DNA of 64,000 nt from Pseudomonadota bacterium (GCA_021792365.1 JAJYUT010000003.1:496001-560000), one strand, 5' to 3'. Shown: positions 1 to 10,073, counted from the stretch's first letter. Numbers and translations: made by a program. The notes: a model not told the origin generated them from the letters alone.

Positions 1-76
1 CAAGCATTTGAGGGACGTGCAGAACCACGTCCATGCCTACGCCTTTCCGGCGGAGCAGAAGAGCGTGGCGGAGTGA
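1..76 (+). CDS. 3' end of an unidentified gene (partial)
   Basis: An open frame enters from the left edge and ends at TGA 74-76, giving the last 24 residues of a protein (ending AFPAEQKSVAE). The tail is too short to assign to a family. It lies 61 bp upstream of the dioxygenase gene on the same strand. A small hairpin (TCCGCC 96-101 / GGCGGA 108-113) without a T tract sits between the two. It could also be chance reading frame, but the codon choice (GC-rich third positions) looks like real coding sequence. Confidence 0.4.
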   Translation, partial: KHLRDVQNHVHAYAFPAEQKSVAE

Positions 77-137
77 TCGCAGGATCGTGAGGCTGTCCGC
101 CGTTGCAGGCGGATCCAACTGCGAGTACGGATGATTC

Positions 138-734
138 ATGGTCGATCTACGGTTTTCGCGCCGGGCGCTGCTGAGCGCCGGCGCCCTCGGCATCCTGGGC
201 GGCCTCGCGCTGCGCCGCGCCCGGGCGCAGGAGGCCCTGCTGCCCGCGACGCCGCAATGCGGCGATGACCACGGCCCGACACCGCGCCAGACCGAAGGCC
301 CCTATTTCACGCCCAATTCGCCGGAGCGCACCAGCCTGGTCGAGGCCGGCATGGAAGGCGAGCGCATCGCGCTCGCCGGCTTCGTGCTGGACCGGCGCTG
401 CCGGCCGGTGCCCGGTGCGCTGCTCGATCTCTGGCACTGCGATGCGACGGGCCGCTATGACAATGCCGGCTACCGCCTGCGCGGTCACCAGTTCAGCGAT
501 CCGCAGGGGCGCTTCGTGTTCGAGACCATCATCCCCGGCCGTTATCCCACCAGGACGCGCCATTTCCATATAAAGGTGCAGGCGCCGGGCGCGCGCGTGC
601 TGACGACGCAGCTCTATTTCCCCGGCGAGGCCGGCAACGATCGCGACTGGATCTTCGACGAAACGCTGCTGCTCGACATCAAGCGCGAAAACGGGGCGGC
701 GCTCGGCCGCTACGACTTCATCCTCGACGTCTAG
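138..734 (+). CDS. Tat-exported intradiol ring-cleavage dioxygenase
   Basis: A 198-residue protein resembling the protocatechuate 3,4-dioxygenase/catechol 1,2-dioxygenase fold, which opens catechols between the two hydroxyls using non-haem Fe(III). The N-terminus (SRRALLSAGALG, residues 7-18) has a twin-arginine plus hydrophobic pattern ending near ARAQ31, so export by Tat is likely. Candidate iron ligands are Tyr107 (in CDATGRYDNAG), Tyr136, His142 and His144 (PGRYPTRTRHFHIKV). It is shorter than classical PcaH and has no PcaG partner nearby. It therefore belongs to the secreted stand-alone group whose substrate is generally unknown. The Shine-Dalgarno is weak but the start fits the signal peptide. 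Confidence 0.85.
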   Translation: MVDLRFSRRALLSAGALGILGGLALRRARAQEALLPATPQCGDDHGPTPRQTEGPYFTPNSPERTSLVEAGMEGERIALAGFVLDRRCRPVPGALLDLWHCDATGRYDNAGYRLRGHQFSDPQGRFVFETIIPGRYPTRTRHFHIKVQAPGARVLTTQLYFPGEAGNDRDWIFDETLLLDIKRENGAALGRYDFILDV

Positions 735-743
735 GCCGCGGCG

Positions 744-1283
744 TCACGCCACGGGCACGTCGGCGCATGGGCAGACCGTCGCCGCGCCGCCCGGCGCGAT
801 GAAATCGGCCCAGATCGCGTTGTGATGCGCAATGATCTGCCGCGCGCTCAAATGCGGCCGGTCGGCCGTGGTATGGCCGTCGCTCGGCACGATGGTGGAA
901 TAGCCGCGCGCCAGCGCGCTCCGCACGGTGGTGTCGACGCAATAATCCGTGGCGCAGCCGGTCAGGATCAGGCGATCCGTGGATCGAGCGGCCAATGCCG
1001 CCTCCAGGGAGGTACCGAGGAACGCATCGCATGCCGTCTTCCGGACGAACAGATCGCCCTCGCGCACATCCAGTTCCGGCAGCAGTTGCCAGCCCGGCTG
1101 ATCGGGATGGTGCGGGTCGCCGGGCGGTCCGTCATGCTGAACGAAGATCACCGGGCCGCCAGCCGATCGCACAGCGCCGGCCAGGCGGTTGAGCCGGCTC
1201 ACCAGCCCAGGCGTGTCATAGCGCGCGGTGCGCGGCGTGAAGGAACCCTCCTGCAGGTCGATGATCACCAGCGCCGTCGTCAT
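744..1283 (-). CDS. Isochorismatase-family cysteine hydrolase
   Basis: A 179-residue Rossmann-like hydrolase of the isochorismatase/nicotinamidase superfamily. The expected triad is visible: Asp9 (IIDLQ), Lys82 (VRKTACDAF) and Cys115 (GCATDYCVDTT, the nucleophile). These enzymes hydrolyse amides, carbamoyl groups or vinyl ethers; the substrate cannot be read from the sequence. GGAGG lies 7 nt before the ATG. It is convergent with the dioxygenase, whose stop is only 9 bp from this stop, and nothing suggests a shared operon with the pirin gene downstream on the same strand. Confidence 0.85.
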   Translation of the reverse strand: MTTALVIIDLQEGSFTPRTARYDTPGLVSRLNRLAGAVRSAGGPVIFVQHDGPPGDPHHPDQPGWQLLPELDVREGDLFVRKTACDAFLGTSLEAALAARSTDRLILTGCATDYCVDTTVRSALARGYSTIVPSDGHTTADRPHLSARQIIAHHNAIWADFIAPGGAATVCPCADVPVA

Positions 1284-1363
1284 CCGCAGCCTCCGTCGCG
1301 CGAATCGCCGTTCCGTGCCGGACGCTATGGCACGGAGACGGCGATCAGTCCATCGAGGCGATG

Positions 1364-2230
1364 CTAGACGAAGCGTCCCGCCTGGTAATCCGCGATGGCC
1401 TGGCGGATCTCCTCCGGCGTGTTCATGACGAAGGGGCCGTATTTCGCCACCGGCTCGCGCAGCGGGCGGCCGGCGACCAGGATGAGCCGCCCGCCGGCGG
1501 GCCCGCCTTCGAAGGCGGCGGATTCGCCGAGGCTGAGGACCGCGAGCTGGCCGCGCTCCACCATTTGCGCTTCGGCGCCGATCCGGGCCTGGCCCTCGAA
1601 CACATAGGCAAAGGCGTTGTGCTCGGCCTCGACCGGCACGATCGCCGTCCTGCCCGCCGGCAGCGTGATGTCGAGATAGAGCGGATCGGTCGCGACATTG
1701 GTGACGGGTCCGGTCACGCCATCGAAGCTGCCCACCAGCACCTTCACCGTGACACCGTCCGCGCGCTCGACCACCGGGATGTTCTCCGGGTCAATGTCCT
1801 GGTAGCGCGGCTTCACCATCTTGTCCTTGGCCGGCAGGTTGACCCAGAGCTGGAAGCCCTGCATCAACCCGTCCTCCTGCTCGGGCATCTCGGAATGGAT
1901 GATGCCGCGGCCCGCGGTCATCCACTGCACGCTGCCCGGGCGCAGCAGCCCGACATTGCCCTGGTTGTCGCCGTGGCGCATCCGGCCCGCGAGCATGTAG
2001 GTCACCGTCTCGAAGCCGCGATGCGGATGGTCCGGGAACCCGGCGATGTAGTCCGCGCCCCTGTCGGATCCGAACTCGTCCAGCATCAGGAAGGGATCGA
2101 GGTCGGGCAGCCCCGGCTGGCCGATGATGCGCGTCAGCTTGACGCCCGCGCCGTCGCTGGCCGCGCGGCCGCGGATCGTGGCGACAACCCGGCGCTCCGA
2201 ACCGGCTGATTGAAGTCTGGCTTGGCCCAT
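1364..2230 (-). CDS. Pirin family protein
   Basis: A 288-residue bicupin. The N-terminal cupin has the pirin signature HPHRGFETVTYML and, downstream, GRGIIHSEMPEQ, which carry the metal-binding His/Glu residues. The C-terminal cupin (pirin C domain) follows. Bacterial pirins include quercetinase-like dioxygenases and redox-responsive regulators, so a specific role cannot be given. The frame is open 37 codons further upstream, but ATG at 2230 is preferred because GGGAG lies about 8 nt before it and the protein then starts at the normal family position (MGQARLQSAG). Confidence 0.85.
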   Translation of the reverse strand: MGQARLQSAGSERRVVATIRGRAASDGAGVKLTRIIGQPGLPDLDPFLMLDEFGSDRGADYIAGFPDHPHRGFETVTYMLAGRMRHGDNQGNVGLLRPGSVQWMTAGRGIIHSEMPEQEDGLMQGFQLWVNLPAKDKMVKPRYQDIDPENIPVVERADGVTVKVLVGSFDGVTGPVTNVATDPLYLDITLPAGRTAIVPVEAEHNAFAYVFEGQARIGAEAQMVERGQLAVLSLGESAAFEGGPAGGRLILVAGRPLREPVAKYGPFVMNTPEEIRQAIADYQAGRFV

Positions 2231-2468
2231 GGTCTCAGCTCCCAAGTGAAAGTGCCCGACATATTGGCATGGATTGTAGGCCCTCCCGGGCCAGGCAGAT
2301 ATGCCAGGCGCGGCGAATGATTGTTCACCCGCCACGAACAATCAAGGCCGCGGCGTGCCAGGAGACAGTTGGGGGACCGTGGGGGGAGCGGGTCCGGCCT
2401 TTCGACACCGGAACGACACAATCCCATCGCACGTTCCCACTCGAGCGGCAACGGTAGCGGACGGCGCG

Positions 2469-3182
2469 ATGGGCGAGCGGAGCGGCAGGACACGGCGATG
2501 GTGGCGCCTTCTGCTCCTCATCCTCGCCGTCGCGTTCTTCGTCGCGCTGCATCAGTCCTGGATCCGCATCCCCGCCAATGTCGCGCCCTGGGGCGAGGCC
2601 GCCCTCGACCGTCCGCCGGGATGGCTGGCGCGCATCCAGATCAACAGCCTGGCGGCGGATCCCGCCGCCTGCATAGCCGCGCTCGATCGTTCCCAGCTGC
2701 GCTACCGGCGCACGCCGGGGCGCGCGATCACCCAGGGTTGCGGCCTCGAAGCCGCGGTGCGGCCGCTTCGATCGCACATTTCCTACAACGGCCCATTCGA
2801 CCTCACCTGCGGCATGATGGCGGCGCTCTATTGGTACGAGGCGGAGCTGCAGCGTCTGGCGCGAGCGCATCTCGGCACCTCCATCGCGCGCATCGACCAG
2901 CTCGGCACCTATGCCTGCCGCAACGTCAACAACGCGCGGACCGGGCGGCGCAGCCAGCACGCGACCGCCAATGCCATCGACATCGCCGGCTTCCGTTTCG
3001 CCGACGGCCGAACCGCCTTTCTGCTCCAGGACTGGGGCAAGGACACGCCGGAGGGCCGCTTCCTTGCCGAGGCGCGCGACGCCGCCTGCCGCTTCTTCAA
3101 CGTCGTGCTCAGCCCGGACTACAACGCGCTGCACGCGAACCACTTCCATCTGGATCTCGGCGGCTTCCGGATGTGCCGGTGA
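2469..3182 (+). CDS. Membrane-anchored extensin-like C-terminal domain protein
   Basis: A 237-residue protein with one N-terminal membrane segment (WWRLLLLILAVAFFVALH, about residues 9-26) followed by an extensin-like_C domain facing the periplasm. The domain shows RRSQHATANAIDIAGF (His and Asp) and HANHFHLDLGGF (His-x-His). This arrangement is shared with zinc D,D-peptidase-like folds (peptidase M15-type), so a cell-wall role is likely but unproven. Conserved cysteines flank the domain (ACIAAL, GCGLEA, TYACRN, ACRFF, MCR). The start at 2469 puts the arginine-rich stop-transfer residues directly before the membrane segment; longer upstream starts are less plausible. Confidence 0.75.
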   Translation: MGERSGRTRRWWRLLLLILAVAFFVALHQSWIRIPANVAPWGEAALDRPPGWLARIQINSLAADPAACIAALDRSQLRYRRTPGRAITQGCGLEAAVRPLRSHISYNGPFDLTCGMMAALYWYEAELQRLARAHLGTSIARIDQLGTYACRNVNNARTGRRSQHATANAIDIAGFRFADGRTAFLLQDWGKDTPEGRFLAEARDAACRFFNVVLSPDYNALHANHFHLDLGGFRMCR

Positions 3183-3256
3183 CAGATCGCGCCAGCGGAA
3201 CTCCGACCGGGGTCTCGGCGTTTTCTTTACGACGGGCGAATCAGGAGATCAGCCCC

Positions 3257-3523
3257 ATGACGGCACAGGTGTTTGACCTCGCTTCCGCACGCCGCGCGCG
3301 CCTCAATGGCGAGCGCAGCCTGCTTTACCCCTGGATTCCGAAGGACGGCCCGGTCGAGATCGAGGATTTCCGCGTCGGCGATCGCGTGCAGTTCCGCGAC
3401 GGCAAGGTCGGCACCATCCTGTGCTTCGGCGCCAGCAGCATCCGCGGGCCGTTGATGGCCCTCGTCGCCGTCAACGGCCTCAACTATACCTGCCCCATCA
3501 CGGACCTGAGATCGGCCGGCTGA
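3257..3523 (+). CDS. Small conserved-looking hypothetical protein (88 aa)
   Basis: Starts at ATG 3257 with AGGAG at 3243-3247. The 88-residue product begins MTAQVFDLASARRARL. A small beta-rich segment follows (EIEDFRVGDRVQFRDGKVGTILCFGASSIRGPLMALVAVNG), reminiscent of short SH3/KOW-like or PRC-barrel-like folds ('GDRVQFRDGKVGTI'). No family was recognised. It lies 74 bp behind the extensin-like gene on the same strand and may share its transcript. A bidirectional hairpin follows directly. Confidence 0.6.
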   Translation: MTAQVFDLASARRARLNGERSLLYPWIPKDGPVEIEDFRVGDRVQFRDGKVGTILCFGASSIRGPLMALVAVNGLNYTCPITDLRSAG

Positions 3524-3529
3524 TCATCT

Positions 3530-3554
3530 CCGCGATCCGCGGCACGGATCGCGG
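3530..3554. terminator. Hairpin between convergent genes
   Basis: CCGCGATCCG (3530-3539) pairs perfectly with CGGATCGCGG (3545-3554) around a 5-nt loop. It lies between the + strand stop at 3523 and the - strand stop at 3585. There is no T tract on either side, so this is a plausible but not canonical bidirectional terminator. Confidence 0.45.
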
Positions 3555-3584
3555 GATCAGCCCACTCCATCGGCCACGGTGCGA

Positions 3585-5753
3585 CTAGCTCGCGCGCACT
3601 CGGCTGATGAAGGTTTCCACCTCCTGCTTCAGCTTGTTGGATTCGAGCGAGAGCCGGTCGGCCGCCGAGAGGACCTGGCTCGATGCCCCGCCGACTTCCC
3701 GCGCCGCGTCCGAAACGCCGGTGATGTTCTGGTTGACTTCGCTGGTGCCGGTCGCCGCCTGATTGGCGTTGTTGGAGATCTCGCGCGTCGCCGCGGATTG
3801 CTCCTCCACCGCTGCGGCGATCGCGCTCGCGATCTCGCTGATGCGATTGATGCTGGCGCGAATCGACCCCATCGCGTCCACCGCCTGGTGCGTGATTCCC
3901 TGCATCCCGCTGATCTGGGTCGCGATCTCGTCGGTCGCCCGGGAGGTCTGGGTGGCCAGCGCCTTGACCTCCGAGGCCACGACAGCAAAGCCCTTGCCGG
4001 CCTCTCCAGCGCGCGCCGCCTCGATGGTCGCGTTGAGGGCAAGGAGATTGGTCTGGCTGGCGATCTCGTTGATCATCTGCACGATGCCGCCGATCTTGTT
4101 GGCCGCAGTGTTCAGTTCCTCGATCGTGGCGCCCGTCTTCGCCACCTCGTCGACCGCTCCGCGCGCGGATACGGCGCTGTCGTTCACCTGCCGGGTGATC
4201 TCCGCGATCGAAGCCGACAGTTCCTCCGACGCCGCGGCAACGGTCGACACGTTGGCCGTGGCCTGCGTCGCGGCGGCCGCGACGGCGCTGGCCTGGCGTG
4301 TGCTTTCCTCCGCCACGCCGGCCATCGATTGCGCGCTGGCCTGAAGCTCCACCGCGGCACTGGACACGGATTCCACGATGCCCTTGACGCTCTGCTCGAA
4401 GCCGTCGGCAAGCCCGCGCATCATGCGCTTCTTCTCAAGCTCGGCGTTGCGCTCGGCTTCCGCCTGGCGCTGCCGCATGGCGTCCATCTCGATCAGCTTC
4501 TCGCGGAAGATGTTGATGGCGCGCGCCATCACGCCGAGCTCGTCGCCGCGCCCGGTCGCCGGCACCTCGATCGAGGTCTGCCCGCCGGCGAGCGCATCGA
4601 CCGTCCCGGTCAGGCGGCCGATCGGCCGCACCACCAGCGCCCGGATCAGCAGGCCGAGGATGACCGACAGCGCCACCACCAGTACCGACGCTGCCATGAT
4701 CGTGAAGATGGTGAGATCCCTGGCCGGCGCCAGGATCTTGTCCATCGGGAGGTTGACCAGGATCGACCAGGGCGTGCCGGTAACTCCGACCTCGACCGGC
4801 TCGAACAGGCGCAGCACCTCCGTGTCCAGGCTGTTGGAGAAGCCCTCGACCGAGAAGGCCTCGCCCTTGAGGATGCGCGGCTTGGCGTCGGCAAGAGTCG
4901 AATTCTGCTCCTCGATGGGCTTCATGAGCCATTTCTGCTCCCCGAAAGCCGCCCAGTTGCCGGCCGAGGAGATCAGGGCGACCGAGCCGGTCTCATAGGG
5001 CTTGACCTCGGCGAGGCGCTGCTGGATCGCCTCCAAATCGAGGTCGAGCCCGGTCACACCCTTCACCTCGCCGTCGATGACGATCGGCGTCACGAGGCTC
5101 GTCATGATGACGGTCTTGTCGCCGACCTGATAGGAATAGGGCTCGATGATCTGCTGCTTGCCCGAACGCTGCGCGAGCAGGTAGTAGTCGCCCGCGCCCG
5201 GTTTGTCGTAGTCGATCAGTGGCGCGACGTCGAACCCGTCCGGCGTCGCGAACACGTAGGGCACGAACCGGCCGGTCGCATCATGGGCCTTGGCGCCCGG
5301 GAAGATGGCGCTGCCGCCCGCATTGACGAAAGCGGCATCGCGGCCGTCGAGCGCGTTCGGTTCCCACGCGGTCCAGATCCCGACATACTGGGGATTGGCC
5401 TTGACGGCCGCTTCCAGGATCGCGAGATAGGCCGCGCGATCGGTGATTCCCTGCGCACGCAGCCCGATGAAGGCGTCGCGCAGGGTCTCGGTGATGCGCA
5501 AGGCGCTGTTGAGGTCGCGCTCGACCCCGGTGGCCACGTCGCTGGCCAGCGCCTCACCGGCTTGCACCGACAGCTCTTCCGTCGTGCCCGCGCTCTGGCT
5601 GGAAATGAGATAGGCCGTGATCCCGAGCCCGAGAACCAGGACTGCCGTCAAGGATGCCAGTATTTTGACACTGAGAGAGAGCTTGTCTTTGATTCCCGTC
5701 ACGCGCCCCGTCAGCATATTCAACCCCGATCTTTTCACAGGCTTTTTGTCCAT
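3585..5753 (-). CDS. Methyl-accepting chemotaxis protein, Cache sensor
   Basis: A 722-residue transmembrane chemoreceptor. Order of parts: cytoplasmic N-terminus, TM1 about 31-51, periplasmic double-Cache-like sensor about 55-345, TM2 about 346-370, HAMP about 371-424, then the long signalling coiled coil. The highly conserved hairpin tip ([20 protein letters not shown], then [13 protein letters not shown]) binds CheA/CheW. The Cache part contains [11 protein letters not shown] and [14 protein letters not shown], typical of small-molecule-binding Cache domains (amino or organic acids are frequent ligands). No C-terminal CheR-tethering pentapeptide is present. A start at 5717 with GGGG upstream is an alternative. 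No other che genes are in view, so this is an orphan receptor. Confidence 0.93.
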   Translation of the reverse strand: MDKKPVKRSGLNMLTGRVTGIKDKLSLSVKILASLTAVLVLGLGITAYLISSQSAGTTEELSVQAGEALASDVATGVERDLNSALRITETLRDAFIGLRAQGITDRAAYLAILEAAVKANPQYVGIWTAWEPNALDGRDAAFVNAGGSAIFPGAKAHDATGRFVPYVFATPDGFDVAPLIDYDKPGAGDYYLLAQRSGKQQIIEPYSYQVGDKTVIMTSLVTPIVIDGEVKGVTGLDLDLEAIQQRLAEVKPYETGSVALISSAGNWAAFGEQKWLMKPIEEQNSTLADAKPRILKGEAFSVEGFSNSLDTEVLRLFEPVEVGVTGTPWSILVNLPMDKILAPARDLTIFTIMAASVLVVALSVILGLLIRALVVRPIGRLTGTVDALAGGQTSIEVPATGRGDELGVMARAINIFREKLIEMDAMRQRQAEAERNAELEKKRMMRGLADGFEQSVKGIVESVSSAAVELQASAQSMAGVAEESTRQASAVAAAATQATANVSTVAAASEELSASIAEITRQVNDSAVSARGAVDEVAKTGATIEELNTAANKIGGIVQMINEIASQTNLLALNATIEAARAGEAGKGFAVVASEVKALATQTSRATDEIATQISGMQGITHQAVDAMGSIRASINRISEIASAIAAAVEEQSAATREISNNANQAATGTSEVNQNITGVSDAAREVGGASSQVLSAADRLSLESNKLKQEVETFISRVRAS

Positions 5754-5825
5754 CGGGAAGCTGCATGGGATTCTTTAACGTCAGGTAAATCATCTGCCGA
5801 AGGGAATAGGCAAACAGGCGCCGGC

Positions 5826-5850
5826 GCGGCTCTACTGATGAGAGCGCCGC
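5826..5850 (-). terminator. Possible terminator after the sugar ABC operon
   Basis: GCGGCTCT (5826-5833) can pair with AGAGCGCCGC (5841-5850) through an interrupted stem. Read on the minus strand it lies just beyond the permease stop and is followed by a T-containing stretch. It would separate the transporter operon from the chemoreceptor gene downstream. Weak evidence. Confidence 0.3.
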
Positions 5851-5886
5851 AACGCCGGGCGTGGAACTGCCTTTGAGGAAGAGGCG

Positions 5887-7092
5887 CTAAGCCTTGTTCT
5901 TGTAATAGACGTCGAGGAACACGGCGGCGAGCAGCACGAGGCCCTTGATCATCTGCTGCAGGTCGATGCCGACGCCGAGGATCGACATGCCGTTGTTCAT
6001 CACGCCCATGACGAAGGCGCCGATCACCGCGCCCACCACCTTGCCCACGCCGCCGGAAGCGGACGCGCCGCCGATGAAGCAGGCAGCGATAACGTCGAGC
6101 TCGAAGCCGAGGCCGGCCTTCGGCGTCGCCGTGTTCAGGCGCGCGGCGAAGATAAGACCGGCAAGGCCCGCCAGCAGTCCCATGTTGGTGAAAGTGTAGA
6201 AGGTCAGGCGATTGGTCTTGATGCCGGAGAGCCGCGCCGCCTTCTCGTTCCCGCCGAGTGCATAGATCCGCCGCCCGATCGTCATGCTGGAGGTCACGAA
6301 AGCATAGAGCACGATCAGCGCGAACATGACGATCAGCACGTTCGGCAGGCCCTTGTAGGAGGCCATCAGGTACGAGAACAGCAGGAAGCCTCCGGCGACC
6401 AGGAGGTTGCGGCCGAGGAAGAAGGCGAACGGCTCCTCCACAAGGCCATGGGCCTGCTGGGCGCGCCGTTCCCGCACGTTGAAATAGATGACGAGCGCCG
6501 TGACGGCGGCGCCGATCAGGAATGAGGTAAGATTGAACGCCTCGATCACGCCTGTCGCAGCGTCGGGCAGGAAACCGGACGCCATGCGCTGGAACGGCAC
6601 CGGGAACGGCCCGACCGATTGGCCCGCCAGGATCCAGAGCGCCAGCCCCTTGAACACGAGCATGCCCGCCAGCGTGACGATGAAGCTCGGTATCTTCCAG
6701 AACGCAACAAAATAGCCCTGCACCGCGCCGATCGCGGCGCCCAGAGCCAGGCAGAAGAACGTGACCGGCAGCCAATGGTATCCGAGCTTGACGATGAGCA
6801 CTGCCGCGACCGCGCCGACGAAGCCGCACACCGATCCGACCGAGAGGTCGATATGGCCGGCGACGATGATCAGCATCATGCCGAGAGCCATGATGACGAT
6901 ATAGGAGTTCTGCAGGATGAGGTTGGTGAGGTTGAGCGGCTTCAGGAGCGTGCCGTTGGTCATGTACTGGAAAAAGGCCATGATCAGGATCAGCGACAGC
7001 AGCATCCCGTATTCACGGATGTTGCTCTTGACGAAGCTGGCGATGGAACGGCGATGGCCCGGCTCTTCCGCCGCTATGGTCTGCTGTGTCAT
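5887..7092 (-). CDS. gguB: Multiple-monosaccharide ABC transporter permease
   Basis: A 401-residue integral membrane protein of the BPD_transp_2 (sugar ABC permease) family. It contains about ten hydrophobic segments and the family motif GHIDLSVGSV (about residues 79-88) that follows the third membrane segment, plus 'ALGGNEKAARLSGI', the cytoplasmic coupling region. The extended loop with FNVRERRAQQ and FFLGRNLL is as found in XylH/GguB-type permeases. It starts 24 bp downstream of the ATPase stop in one operon (binding protein, ATPase, permease). With ChvE-like binding protein upstream, uptake of aldoses such as xylose, glucose, galactose or arabinose is likely. Confidence 0.92.
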   Translation of the reverse strand: MTQQTIAAEEPGHRRSIASFVKSNIREYGMLLSLILIMAFFQYMTNGTLLKPLNLTNLILQNSYIVIMALGMMLIIVAGHIDLSVGSVCGFVGAVAAVLIVKLGYHWLPVTFFCLALGAAIGAVQGYFVAFWKIPSFIVTLAGMLVFKGLALWILAGQSVGPFPVPFQRMASGFLPDAATGVIEAFNLTSFLIGAAVTALVIYFNVRERRAQQAHGLVEEPFAFFLGRNLLVAGGFLLFSYLMASYKGLPNVLIVMFALIVLYAFVTSSMTIGRRIYALGGNEKAARLSGIKTNRLTFYTFTNMGLLAGLAGLIFAARLNTATPKAGLGFELDVIAACFIGGASASGGVGKVVGAVIGAFVMGVMNNGMSILGVGIDLQQMIKGLVLLAAVFLDVYYKNKA

Positions 7093-7116
7093 CTCAAGTC
7101 TTCCTGCAAGCTCGGC

Positions 7117-8664
7117 TCAGTTGTTCCAGGACTTCATGATGGCGCGCATGATCTTTTCCTGGCTCGCTTCCTTGGTCGGCATCTCGCCGACGATCCGCCC
7201 TTCGTTCATGACGTAGATCCGATCGCTGATGCCGAGCAGTTCCGGCATCTCGGAGGAGATGACGATGATGCCCTTCCCCTCCTCCGCCAGGCGCGCGATG
7301 ATAGTGTAGATTTCGTACTTGGCGCCGACATCGATGCCGCGGGTCGGCTCGTCCAGGATCAGGATCTCCGGCCCGGTGAACAGCCATTTGGCGAGCACCA
7401 CCTTCTGCTGGTTGCCGCCGGAGAGGTTCACCGTCTGCTGGAACACGCTGGAGCAGCGGATGTTGAGATCGCGCCGGTATCTGTGGGCGACCTTCTGTTC
7501 CTCGCCGTCATCGATCACCGCATTGCGCGACACGCCACCCAGGTTGGCCAGCGTGACGTTGCGCCGGATATCGTCGATCAGCACCAGGCCATAGTTCTTG
7601 CGGTCCTCCGTCACATAGGCAATGCCGGCCTTCATCGCCTTGTCGATGGTGGAGACGTCGATCTCCTTGCCGTGCAGCAACACCTGGCCGCTGATCTTCT
7701 GGCCGTAGGAGCGGCCGAAGATGCTCATCGCCAGCTCTGTGCGGCCGGAGCCCATGAGGCCGGCGATGCCCACGATCTCGCCCTTGCGGACGTTGAGGTT
7801 GATGCCCTTGATGAGCTGCCGGTCGGCATGCTCCTTGTGATAGACGACCCAGTCCTTCACCTCGAAGATCGGCTCGCCGATGCGCGGGCTCCGCTTGGGG
7901 TAGCGGTCGGCCAGCTCGCGTCCGACCATTGAACGGATGATGCGATCCTCGTCGACCTTCTGCGCATGGCAGTCGAGGCAATCGACAGTCGCGCCGTCGC
8001 GCAGCACGGTGATGGAATCCGCCACCTTCAGGATCTCGTTCAGCTTGTGCGAGATGAGGATGGAGGAGATGCCTTGGTTCTGGAATTCCTTGAGCAGCGC
8101 CAGCAGCGCGTCGCTGTCGCTCTCGTTCAGGCTGGCGGTCGGCTCGTCCAGGATCAGCAGCTTCACCTCCTTGGAGAGCGCCTTGGCGATCTCCACCAGC
8201 TGCTGCTTGCCGACACCGAGATCGGTGATGAGGGTGTCGGGCGATTCCCTGAGCCCGACCTTCTTCAGGAGCGCGCGCGTCCGCGCGAAGGCGGCGTGCC
8301 AGTCGATGATGCCGCTCTTCGCCGGCTCGTTGCCGAGAAAGATGTTCTCGGTGATCGAGAGCAGCGGAACCAGCGCCAGCTCCTGGTGGATGATGACGAT
8401 ACCGGCCTTCTCGCTGTCCGCTATGTCGCGGAACCGGCATTCCCTGCCCTGGAAATAAATCTCGCCGGAATAGTCGCCATGCGGATAGACGCCGCTCAGC
8501 ACCTTCATCAGGGTGGATTTGCCGGCGCCGTTCTCGCCCACCACACCGTGGATCTCGCCCTGGCGCACCACGAGATTGACGTTGTCCAGCGCATTCACGC
8601 CCGGAAATGTCTTGGTGATGCCGCGCATCTCCAGGATGACATCCGTGCGCGGCTGTTGCGTCAT
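7117..8664 (-). CDS. gguA: Multiple-monosaccharide ABC transporter, double ATPase
   Basis: A 515-residue protein with two ABC ATPase domains in tandem, as in sugar importers of the XylG/MglA/GguA type. Domain 1 has Walker [10 protein letters not shown] and signature '[15 protein letters not shown]'. Domain 2 has the degenerate Walker [11 protein letters not shown] that is normal for this family, and signature [16 protein letters not shown] followed by [15 protein letters not shown]. The start at ATG 8664 (MTQQPRT) is chosen because upstream residues do not match the family. The intergenic gap to the binding protein holds a hairpin and a T-tailed terminator. Confidence 0.93.
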   Translation of the reverse strand: MTQQPRTDVILEMRGITKTFPGVNALDNVNLVVRQGEIHGVVGENGAGKSTLMKVLSGVYPHGDYSGEIYFQGRECRFRDIADSEKAGIVIIHQELALVPLLSITENIFLGNEPAKSGIIDWHAAFARTRALLKKVGLRESPDTLITDLGVGKQQLVEIAKALSKEVKLLILDEPTASLNESDSDALLALLKEFQNQGISSILISHKLNEILKVADSITVLRDGATVDCLDCHAQKVDEDRIIRSMVGRELADRYPKRSPRIGEPIFEVKDWVVYHKEHADRQLIKGINLNVRKGEIVGIAGLMGSGRTELAMSIFGRSYGQKISGQVLLHGKEIDVSTIDKAMKAGIAYVTEDRKNYGLVLIDDIRRNVTLANLGGVSRNAVIDDGEEQKVAHRYRRDLNIRCSSVFQQTVNLSGGNQQKVVLAKWLFTGPEILILDEPTRGIDVGAKYEIYTIIARLAEEGKGIIVISSEMPELLGISDRIYVMNEGRIVGEMPTKEASQEKIMRAIMKSWNN

Positions 8665-8724
8665 GGCCAGGGTCAAACAGCGATCTCCGAATTCGCTCAA
8701 TCTTGCGCCGGCATCCGGCGGATG

Positions 8725-8760
8725 AAAAACAAAAAGCCGGCTATCCTTGCCGGTCGGCTT
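8725..8760 (-). terminator. Intra-operon Rho-independent terminator/attenuator
   Basis: On the minus strand the sequence downstream of the chvE-like stop folds as AAGCCG...CGGCTT (plus positions 8755-8760 and 8734-8739). An alternative inner stem is CCGGC/GCCGG with loop AAGGATA. A T-rich tail, CTTTTTGTTTTTC, follows. It lies between the binding-protein gene and the ATPase gene and would let most transcripts stop after the binding protein. Confidence 0.65.
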
Positions 8761-8772
8761 CCGCAATGCAAG

Positions 8773-8804
8773 GATCGGCCCCGCCGGATGCGGCGAGGCC
8801 GATC
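8773..8804 (-). other. Intergenic mRNA-stabilising type hairpin
   Basis: GATCGGCC (8773-8780) pairs with GGCCGATC (8797-8804), with an inner CGCCG/CGGCG stem and a GATG loop, forming a nearly perfect 32-nt hairpin. It starts 13 bp beyond the binding-protein stop. Such 3' hairpins commonly protect the abundant binding-protein message from exonucleases. Confidence 0.55.
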
Positions 8805-8816
8805 TGTCATGGCTGA

Positions 8817-9884
8817 CTAGTTCGTGACCTGGTCCTCGGTGTAATAGCCGCTGCCCACCAGGATCTCCTTCCAGTTGTCGCGGCCGACGCTGACCGGCTT
8901 CAGCAGGTAGGAGGGCACGACCTTGACGCCGTTGTCATAGGTCTTGGTGTCGTTGACCGGCACGTCCTTCCCCGCCAGCAGCGCGTCCACCATCTGCGCC
9001 GTGACCTTGGCCAGTTCGCGCGTGTCCTTGAACACCGTCGAATACTGCTCGCCCGCAATCATCGACTTGATCGAGGGGACCTCCGCGTCCTGGCCGGTGA
9101 CGATCGGCATCGGCTGGTCGGCGCTGCCATAGCCGACTCCCTTCAGCGAGGACAGGATGCCGATGGAGAGGCCGTCATAGGGCGAGAGCACCGCGTCCAC
9201 CCGCTTGTCGCCGTAATAGGCGCTGAGGAGGTTGTCCATACGGGCCTGCGCCACGGCGCCGTCCCACCGCAACGTGCCGACCTTGTCCATGCCCATCTGG
9301 CCGCTCTGCACCACCAGCTTGCCGCTGTCGATATAGGGCTGCAGGACCGACATGGCGCCGTCATAGAAGAAGTAGGCGTTGTTGTCGTCCGGCGAGCCGC
9401 CGAACAGCTCGACGTTGAACGGGCCCTTGCCCTCCCTGAGGCCGAGCCCTTGCTCGATCGACTGCGCCTGGATCACGCCGACCTGGAAGTTGTCGAAGGT
9501 CGCATAGTAGTCGACATTGGCGGAATCGCGGATCAGGCGGTCATAGGCGATGACCTTGATGCCGGTGTCGTGCGCCTGCTGAAGGATGGTGGAGAGCGTG
9601 GTGCCGTCGATCGCCGCAATGACCAGGACCTTCACGCCCTTGGTCACCATGTTCTCGATCTGCGCCAGCTGGTTCGGGATGTCATCCTCGGCGTATTGCA
9701 GGTCGGTGCCGTAGCCCATCTCGGTGAACACCTTCACCATGTTGTCGCCGTCGGCGATCCAGCGGGCCGAGGACTTGGTCGGCATCGAGATGCCGATGGT
9801 GCCCTTGTCCTGCGCCATGGCCTGACTCGACAGGGCCATCATGCCCGCGGCCAGCATGGTCATCAAAGTCTTGCTGAATTTCAC
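8817..9884 (-). CDS. chvE: ChvE-type periplasmic sugar-binding protein
   Basis: A 355-residue periplasmic binding protein with a clear Sec signal peptide ([20 protein letters not shown], cleavage near AMA-QDKG). The mature protein is of the ribose/galactose-binding fold: [50 protein letters not shown] and [21 protein letters not shown]. It closely resembles ChvE of Agrobacterium, which binds several aldoses and can also signal to chemoreceptors or a sensor kinase. The start codon is GTG with GGGAGGA 6-8 nt upstream. It is the first gene of the transporter operon and divergent from the GntR-type regulator. Confidence 0.93.
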   Translation of the reverse strand: MKFSKTLMTMLAAGMMALSSQAMAQDKGTIGISMPTKSSARWIADGDNMVKVFTEMGYGTDLQYAEDDIPNQLAQIENMVTKGVKVLVIAAIDGTTLSTILQQAHDTGIKVIAYDRLIRDSANVDYYATFDNFQVGVIQAQSIEQGLGLREGKGPFNVELFGGSPDDNNAYFFYDGAMSVLQPYIDSGKLVVQSGQMGMDKVGTLRWDGAVAQARMDNLLSAYYGDKRVDAVLSPYDGLSIGILSSLKGVGYGSADQPMPIVTGQDAEVPSIKSMIAGEQYSTVFKDTRELAKVTAQMVDALLAGKDVPVNDTKTYDNGVKVVPSYLLKPVSVGRDNWKEILVGSGYYTEDQVTN

Positions 9885-10073
9885 GTCGTTCCTCCCACGT
9901 GCTTGATTGAAATGCGATCTCAGACGCGATGCGCGGCGCGGCGATCGCGCGCGTGCATCCGTTCCCTGCGCCCGGCGGCGGCCGGCGATGTCATCTGAGG
10001 TGGTTTCCTTCCATCCCAGTCCGCGCGTCCGTTGCCCTGAGGAAGGCGGACGCGTCCCGTTTCTAAAATGCGG

